Below, piece after piece: positions 57,921 through 64,000 of a stretch of 64,000 nucleotides of DNA (positions are counted from its first letter, which is position 1; each line of letters starts with the position of its first letter). Both the position numbers and the translations under genes were made by a program. The notes under the pieces were generated by a model. That model was given only the letters and a program-made list of their open reading frames with translations. It was not told the origin of the DNA and did not search any database. Source of the DNA: Rhypophila decipiens (lineage: Eukaryota; Ascomycota; Sordariomycetes; Sordariales; Naviculisporaceae); the NCBI GenBank assembly GCA_033297075.1, contig MU858046.1:744001-808000 (forward strand), given 5' to 3'.

Positions 57921-58421
57921 GAGAGACTTTTGAGTATTCATGCGGACGACGGATTTGAGCAATAAGACACCCTTTACTGCTCAGAAGAAGAAGGGGAAAA
58001 AAAAGTCCCACTGCCGTGAGAAGAGAACATGGTTCAACACTACAGGCCAAAGAGACTACCCGCTAATCTTGAGAAATCTCGCTATATTGAAGAGGTTGAG
58101 TGAGTTACCACCAGAACAGTTAAAATTCGACCAGCGCGTGAGGGCGAGCCCCATAAAGCAAGACGCTCGTACGACCAAGTGAGAAGGGAAAAGAAACAGA
58201 CCAACCCTGTCCGCAACGCCAGAACAAACAATAGCCCGACATCAATCGGTACTTGTGCCGAATTTCTACATAAAAAGCCGCAAAGAGGAGGCCAGAATAT
58301 GCCAGCTGAGACAAACTCCAGCGCCCCATGCAGAAAAAGCAAAACAAACAAAAAAACCCCAGTCATTAATTACGCTTTGCTTTGATTTGCTTTTCAACCA
58401 TGTGCCATCCAGCCTGACAAC
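57921..58421. other. Convergent 3' region, vps25 to BRCT gene
   Basis: 3' ends of convergent genes. Short frames are not supported. Confidence 0.4.
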
Positions 58422-61156
58422 TTATTCCTGGCCAGCCCCGGCCCCATTCTCCTGGAAATAATTCTTGGCCAGGTACTTTTTCTCAAACGTCAACTCCTGC
58501 CTCATGGCAACATCCAACAACCAATCAGACACCACAATCCTGGGCTCCATATTCCCATTCCTCGCCATCTCCTCAAACTTGGGCCACAAGTTCCTCTCCG
58601 CCGGACTCTGCGAGGTGAGCAGATAAACCGGCTCGGGCGGCGCGCCGCCGTCCTCCTCAGGCTTAGTAGGCTTGATCGTGGTCCCGCTCCGCGCGCGATA
58701 GACCTTGAAGATGGCCCCGTTAGCCTCGGCAATCGTCTGGTAATTGTCTGACCCGTTCTTGATATCTGCCGTGCAATAGACGGGCACCCCCCAGAGGAGA
58801 CGCCCTTTGTTTGCGCGCGCCCTGGAGACGGCCGTCTCGAGAGTGACCCCGAAGCGCTGCTCGCTTTCTTTATCTTGGAGGATGAACTCTTCGACTTCGG
58901 GCACTTTTCCGTCTTCGAGGCAGGCTGTTACAAAGTCCGAGTTTATCACTTCGGCGCCGCGGGCTAGGCATTTGAGGAATTTCTTGGTCCGCACCATCTG
59001 CGGCGCGGCGAGGTAGTCGCAGGGTGAGTCCTCCGTGACGATTTGGATACCCATGGACCGGAGTTTTTTCTGAATGTAGAATAAATGTAAGCAGATGGTT
59101 CTCTTGTAAGCAATATCAACCAAAAAATACAAGAGACAGAAAAAAGACATACCCGATCTGCATCCTCCCGACTCTTATCACCCACCCATCTACTATACCC
59201 CGTCAAGCAGATTCGCTTCTCAACAGCAGGCAGGCCCGTCTTGGCCCGTTTTGCCGGCCGCCTAGACGGCCCGTCCTCGTCCTCTTCGTCAGTCTCTTCA
59301 GGATGCGCGCCGTCAGCAGTTGGACTAGAACTCTTGGCCGTGCGCTCCCTGTCGATCTGATCAGCAGCTCGCTTGCCGCCCCAGGGCCCTCCATTCTTGG
59401 GAATCCGCTTCTTCTCCTTCTCGTACAGAGCAATGTCTGGCGTGAGGTTGTGGATCCTAGACATGGCCGCTGCTTTCGCGCTGCGGCTGCCGGTTGATGC
59501 CACTGACGGGGTGTCGTTCTCTTTTCCGGGCGCGACATGTCGCTTCTTTGCTGGAGTAACCAGATTCTTGGCTGCCGTCTTGCTGGTGGCTTTCGTCTGC
59601 TTGTTCGCTCGTGCGGCGGCTGGGCTCGAGTCCTTCATCACGTCAAAGTCCCTCTCCGCTAGATCAGCATTGAGCAGATTTGCCTTGGCCGTCTCGTTGA
59701 TTTTCCTCTTCTTCTTGGCCGCCGTGTCGAGTTTGTCTTCGCCGCCGGGGTAATACATTTCACGAAGCTTCTGCTCGTCGAGGAAGGTCTGGCCAATAAC
59801 CTCACCGAGATTTGTCCGCGAGGGGAAGTGCCGGTACTTGGGGTTCGTAAGGCTTAGTGCCTGAGACGCGGCATAGCTTTCCTCGATCCATAGATGGTTG
59901 ACAATCTCGATGTTCCAATCCCTTGCGGCTTCACACTTCTCGCTGTGCATCCTGGCTGTAATAAGATGGGTATTATCGGCTTTCATAGTCTTGGTATATG
60001 TGGCGCCTGCTGCCGTGATGAGATTTTCGAGGTAGATGCGAGCATCCCCGCCGTAGTTTGACAAGGTAATCTTGAAATCCTCAAATCCAGGAATACCATT
60101 TCGTGGTATGGGGTAGTGTAGGAGTCTTCTGGTAGGCGACGTCCACTGGTTACGCACAATTATGTGGTAGAGCCACGCCAGATTTCCCACTTGTTTGCCA
60201 GACTGAGCAGCGCGAACGTACTGGGGGCCATCACGATAGTGGCAGACGAACATATCGCAGTCATCGACCGAATCAACCACCCTACCATCCCCTGCTATAA
60301 TTAAATTCTCGAGAATCTTTCTCAGACGAGCATTGAGGTTTAGATCCGCAGACATCATGACCTTCTTCTGTGCAAACACGACCAGTCTCTCCCGCTCTGA
60401 GCCGTTGTTCACCACCCTTGGAAGGACAGATGTGGCGCCGTCGAGATGTTGACTGGACGGGATCGGAATCTCGTCCTCTGCTCCTTTGCTGAGAATTTCG
60501 GGATCTGGAAGTAGGTATGGGCCCTCGTCGATCCTCTTGCCCAGCCTGAAGCAATCATCAAACCAGTGAGGCAGGACGATCTTGCATTTGGGGTTCTTCT
60601 TCTGAGCCTCGACACACTTTGGGTGATCCATCGTCAGCGCGCATATGTGTGTGGTGAGTCGTGTAAGATCCTTCGATTCCATGCCGCCGAGGGCCAGGGT
60701 CGCCCCTATTATGGTCTCCTTGTCGCTGTCGGGGATATCGGCGCACGTGAGATTGACGCTGGAGAATATCATCCTCGGATCCGGGGAGTAGGGCCTGACC
60801 TGGGCGACCTTGTGACGAGCCAGTGAGCTCATAAGCCAGCTGGAGCTCACAACAGGTATCATCATGGCGAGGGCCTCGTTGTACTGGTCGAAATCAATCG
60901 TGTTGGAAATAACGTGGGTAGCCTCGGGAATACGCAATTGCCCTTTCCTATTGGGCTCGAGGACCTCGCCGCCATTCTCTCTGACAAGCTTTGACATCTA
61001 ATCTGGTGGTTAGGAATAGCGCAGGTGCGACATGGATGCGTTGCGACTACATACCTCCGAGACCATGTTGGCGGACAATTGTTTACTCTGGACGAATGCA
61101 ATGACGCACGAATCCAGCAAAGGCAAAGGCGGTCTCTCTGCTGCATGTTCCGCCAT
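58422..61156 (-). CDS. brc1: Multi-BRCT repair scaffold, Brc1/Rtt107 family
   Basis: Brc1 (S. pombe) and Rtt107 (budding yeast) bind phosphorylated H2A at stalled forks and link to Nse/Slx partners. Three exons: 61156-61055, 60997-59153 and 59069-58422, giving 864 aa; introns of 57 and 83 bp keep the frame. BRCT-like units: about 12-105 (VIPVVSSSWLMSSL), 115-200 (HWFDDCFRLGKRID), 225-310 and 320-420 (HLWIEESYAASQ), a basic linker (about 440-620), then a C-terminal pair from about 628. In that pair, the Thr of ICLTGY (T633) and the Lys of VRTKKFL (K678/K679) match the expected phosphoserine pocket. Notably the SMC5-SMC6 ligase nse2, whose complex interacts with Rtt107 in yeast, lies in the same window but 58 kb away. 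Confidence 0.93.
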
Positions 61157-61985
61157 GATTGCAAATGTAGGCGGCGTTCGAGGCCAATCTGAATAATATT
61201 CTACTCGGGATGCGATGTGGACGAGAATGCGGAACGCTTTCTTCACATCAGAAGGGTGAAGGCAGACAAAAACACGGTACCGCGCGGAACTTTGACGTCA
61301 AAAAGGATACTGGGGTTCGAGAAGGGATGACCGATGGGAGGTGTTGGTGGTTTCAGTCCTTGGTGCTATCAAGAAGAGGCAGGTACGAATATTAGGTGGC
61401 AAGCGCAAGCAAAAGCAAAAGCGTGAAGACGCGCTTGGCCGTTGTGAATGTGTGTTTTTGTCAAAAACGCCACCAAGACCCAAGGACGCGTCCCGTTTTA
61501 AATGGGATGTGGGGAATGCGCGACAAGGGTGCGCGAGGCAGTCGCGCATCACCTGACTGGTCTTTAATGGGCACAGTGGGTCCCGGGCCGGGCAACCAAC
61601 TCAAGGGGCTGGCATCTCATACGGGGTAGATGGGACAAATCACATCATATCTGGATATGCGATGGAGCTTTCAATCCGCACTTCTCGATCGAGAGTGACA
61701 CCTAGGTACCGATCAGAACAGAACGATCAGAACAGAATACTCAAAACATACGGTATATATTCATTCCTTCATACTGTCATCTATTCACGCCTTCAGAACC
61801 AAGAAACCGCATGTCAAGCCAGGTATCATAGGAGCATACCGTTCGCCCATGACCTCGATACCAAAAGACTCCTCCCAAACAAAGGGAAAAAACGTGGATA
61901 TCATGAAAATACTTCTCGACTGCTCAACCTCCTGAAATCCATCCCAAGGAATCATCAGCCGCTTACGGTATAGGCATCAAGAGGT
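61157..61985. other. Intergenic, BRCT gene to ATPase
   Basis: Promoter of the BRCT gene and 3' flank of the ATPase, both on the minus strand. No further gene is seen. Confidence 0.4.
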
Positions 61986-64000
61986 TCAATCCATCTTCCT
62001 CTCCCGAAACCCAAGCCCAAAGTATTTGCATCTCAGTGCAAGCGAGCTCAACACAACACTAATACTACTCAGCGCCATCGCCAGACTCGCCCAGACAGGG
62101 TCCAGCCTCACATGCTCTCCGCTACTTGTCTTGATGGGATAAAAGACACCTGCTGCGACGGGGATAGCCAAGACGTTGTATATCACCGCCCAGCCAAAGT
62201 TGAACCAGATCCTCTTGAACACAGTGGCCGAGAGGTCCAAGAGTGTCACCACCGTGCGCAGATTACTCTTTACCAGCACGAAATCTGCGCTGCTGATGGC
62301 CACGTCCGACCCTGATCCGATTGCGATACCTACATCCGCCACGGCTAATGCTGGGCTGTCGTTGATACCGTCGCCGACCATTGCCACGATGGCACGGCGT
62401 GTGGCAGACTCTGTCTTCTTGCCCGTGCGCGCCTTGAGGGTGGACTGGAGATAGGTGATCTTGTCCGCCTTCCCGGTGGGCAGAACACCGGCAATGACTT
62501 GATCGGCCGGAATTCCCAGTTGCCGTGCAACCGCTGCGGCGGTGATAGGATTGTCGCCCGACAACATCCAGACGCCGGTGCCACGGGCCTGGAGGGCCTT
62601 GATGATCTTTGGGGCCTCGGGGCGGATTGGATCAGAGATGGAGAGTGTGGCGGCAAGTCTCCAGCTGTTTTCGGCTTCAGGCTCGCCTTCCGCGCGTCCA
62701 ACTGGCCTTGTCGCCACCAGGGCAACTGATTTGGCTTCGGCTTTCCATTTTTGAAGGGCTTGGTCGGCTTGTGGGGGGACTGGGACTCCATGATCTTCCA
62801 TGAATGCCTCGTTGCCAACGATGAGCTCGAAAGACTCCTCCGGAGCAGGCGCCTGATATATCGCTTTGAGACCCTTGCCCGGGATCTCCTGCATATTCTC
62901 AATCTGGACAGAAGTCGAAGTCTCTCGAGCACAGAATGACACAATGGCTTTGGCAATCGGATGGCTGCTGGTTTGTTCCACGGCCTTGAGTGCTGCAAGG
63001 AGAAGGCTCCTCTTTTCTGGCGACATTTCAGAGTCTTCTGCATAAATCTCAGAATCGGTCATGCTCGGTTCCCCTCCCTCGGTCAAGGTTCCAGTCTTGT
63101 CAAAGACGACACAGTCGATCTTGCTGGCAGTCTCGAAAGCCAAGCCGCCACCCTTGGCGAGTATACCATGCTTCGCTGCGATACCGCCTCCAACGAAAAT
63201 TGCAGTTGGAGCAGCAAGTGCGAGACCGCATGGGCAGGCGACAACAAAGACTGAAATGGCAAACTGCAACGAAAAGGCAACCCAGCCACCTGATGTAACT
63301 TGCAGGAAGTGGCCTGCGATATGGCCCGTCAGTCCCAGAGACAGCCAAGTCAGCCAAGTCACAATTGCGACAAGTGTGACGGCGGGGACGAAATACGTCG
63401 TCAGGAGATCGGCAATCTGCTCCATGGGCGCACGCTTCGTCTGGCCCTCCCTAACGACATTAACGATCTGGTCCAGCATCGACTGGCCGGCGACGCCCGT
63501 GATTCGCGCCAGGATCGAGGCATCCTTGTTGACAGTTCCCGCAAAGACCTCATCCCCAACTGTCTTCTTCACAAGCCGAGACTCTCCCGTCAAGCTGGAC
63601 TCATCAAAGTTGCTCTCGCCCGAAACAATAGTCCCGTCCGACGGAGGCGAAGCCCCGTGGTTCACCCTCACCACGTCTCCAAAGTCCAACAGATCCGCCT
63701 TGACCTCAACATCCTTCTCCTTTTCCGTCCCGTATCCTTCAACCAGGGTGGCGGTGGTCGGCCGCAGTTTCCGAAGCATCTCGACCGCGTCTCCCGTCCT
63801 CGACTTGCTGTAGCTCTCAATCAACCTTCCCAGCAGCAAGAAAAACGTCAGAAACACCACAGAATCGAAGTAGAAGTTGGAGTCGCTCAGTTCGTGTGGT
63901 GAATATACAGCTGCGGCAATCATTTGACTGACCGACGAGATGTATGCAATGGTGGTTCCCAGAGACATCAGAGTATTCATGCTACCAAACCGGTAAAACC
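61986..64000 (-). CDS. P1B-type copper-transporting ATPase, N-terminus beyond window
   Basis: The pump moves Cu(I) (or a related soft metal) across a membrane using ATP. The frame is open to the right edge, so the N-terminal metal-binding domains and first helices lie outside; about 671 codons are visible. Seen in order: actuator TGES (SLTGESRLVK), the metal-site CPC (ACPCGLALAAPTAI), phosphorylation site DKTGTLT, HP motif SSHPIAKAI, GDGIND hinge, and two last helices (AVIYNVLAIPVAAGVFYPI; SLAMALSSISVVLSSL). The text around the phosphorylation site (GGGLAFETASKIDCVVFDKT, then GGEP) recalls the CrpA/Pca1-type export pumps of Aspergillus more than the Golgi Ccc2 type; this is from memory and needs a tree. 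No intron is seen in the visible part. Confidence 0.95.
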   Translation of the reverse strand, partial: FYRFGSMNTLMSLGTTIAYISSVSQMIAAAVYSPHELSDSNFYFDSVVFLTFFLLLGRLIESYSKSRTGDAVEMLRKLRPTTATLVEGYGTEKEKDVEVKADLLDFGDVVRVNHGASPPSDGTIVSGESNFDESSLTGESRLVKKTVGDEVFAGTVNKDASILARITGVAGQSMLDQIVNVVREGQTKRAPMEQIADLLTTYFVPAVTLVAIVTWLTWLSLGLTGHIAGHFLQVTSGGWVAFSLQFAISVFVVACPCGLALAAPTAIFVGGGIAAKHGILAKGGGLAFETASKIDCVVFDKTGTLTEGGEPSMTDSEIYAEDSEMSPEKRSLLLAALKAVEQTSSHPIAKAIVSFCARETSTSVQIENMQEIPGKGLKAIYQAPAPEESFELIVGNEAFMEDHGVPVPPQADQALQKWKAEAKSVALVATRPVGRAEGEPEAENSWRLAATLSISDPIRPEAPKIIKALQARGTGVWMLSGDNPITAAAVARQLGIPADQVIAGVLPTGKADKITYLQSTLKARTGKKTESATRRAIVAMVGDGINDSPALAVADVGIAIGSGSDVAISSADFVLVKSNLRTVVTLLDLSATVFKRIWFNFGWAVIYNVLAIPVAAGVFYPIKTSSGEHVRLDPVWASLAMALSSISVVLSSLALRCKYFGLGFRERKMD

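Noticed and set aside
1..64000. CRISPR arrays, bacterial operons, prophage
   Set aside because: No spaced direct repeats; the genes are intron-containing fungal genes.

Overview
The window is a piece of nuclear DNA from a filamentous ascomycete, most likely a sordariomycete. The basis is many protein genes cut by short spliceosomal introns (about 50-120 bp, GTNNGN donors, CTAAC/CTGAC-like branch sites, YAG acceptors), a lone dispersed 5S rRNA gene with a TATA box at about -30, intron-bearing tRNA genes, and fungal-specific proteins (AcuK, CreC, CreD-like arrestin, Clr5-domain protein, Fmp52). Genus cannot be fixed from sequence alone. Exon boundaries below were read by eye and checked for frame, not confirmed by RNA.

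Layout, left to right. At 0.5-3.3 kb lie an Nse2/Mms21 SUMO ligase and a Clr5-domain protein. Then comes about 8.5 kb with no convincing conserved gene. At 11.8-24.5 kb lie a CreD-like arrestin, an Slm1-type F-BAR/PH protein, a small unknown protein, the WD40 protein CreC, and the mitochondrial Rho GTPase Gem1. At 25.1-29 kb, cap methyltransferase Abd1 and proteasome subunit Rpn7 are transcribed divergently. A tRNA-Tyr gene follows at 29.5 kb and a DHA1-type MFS transporter at 31.5-34.5 kb. Another gene-poor stretch (34.5-39.9 kb) precedes the gluconeogenesis activator AcuK, then riboflavin kinase. At 45.7-48 kb is a tandem pair of unrecognised paralogues with a decayed third piece between them. 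Then come 5S rRNA, tRNA-Lys and a possible small cysteine-rich protein. From 52 kb to the right edge the genes are dense again: Fmp52, Tsr2, a BSD-domain protein, Vps25, a Brc1/Rtt107-type BRCT protein and a copper-type P1B ATPase cut by the window edge.

Functionally most genes are housekeeping. The theme that stands out is carbon regulation: the CreD-like arrestin (ubiquitin ligase adaptor), CreC (deubiquitinase partner) and AcuK (gluconeogenesis activator) all lie within about 30 kb. The least explained element is the tandem unknown family at 45.7-48 kb.
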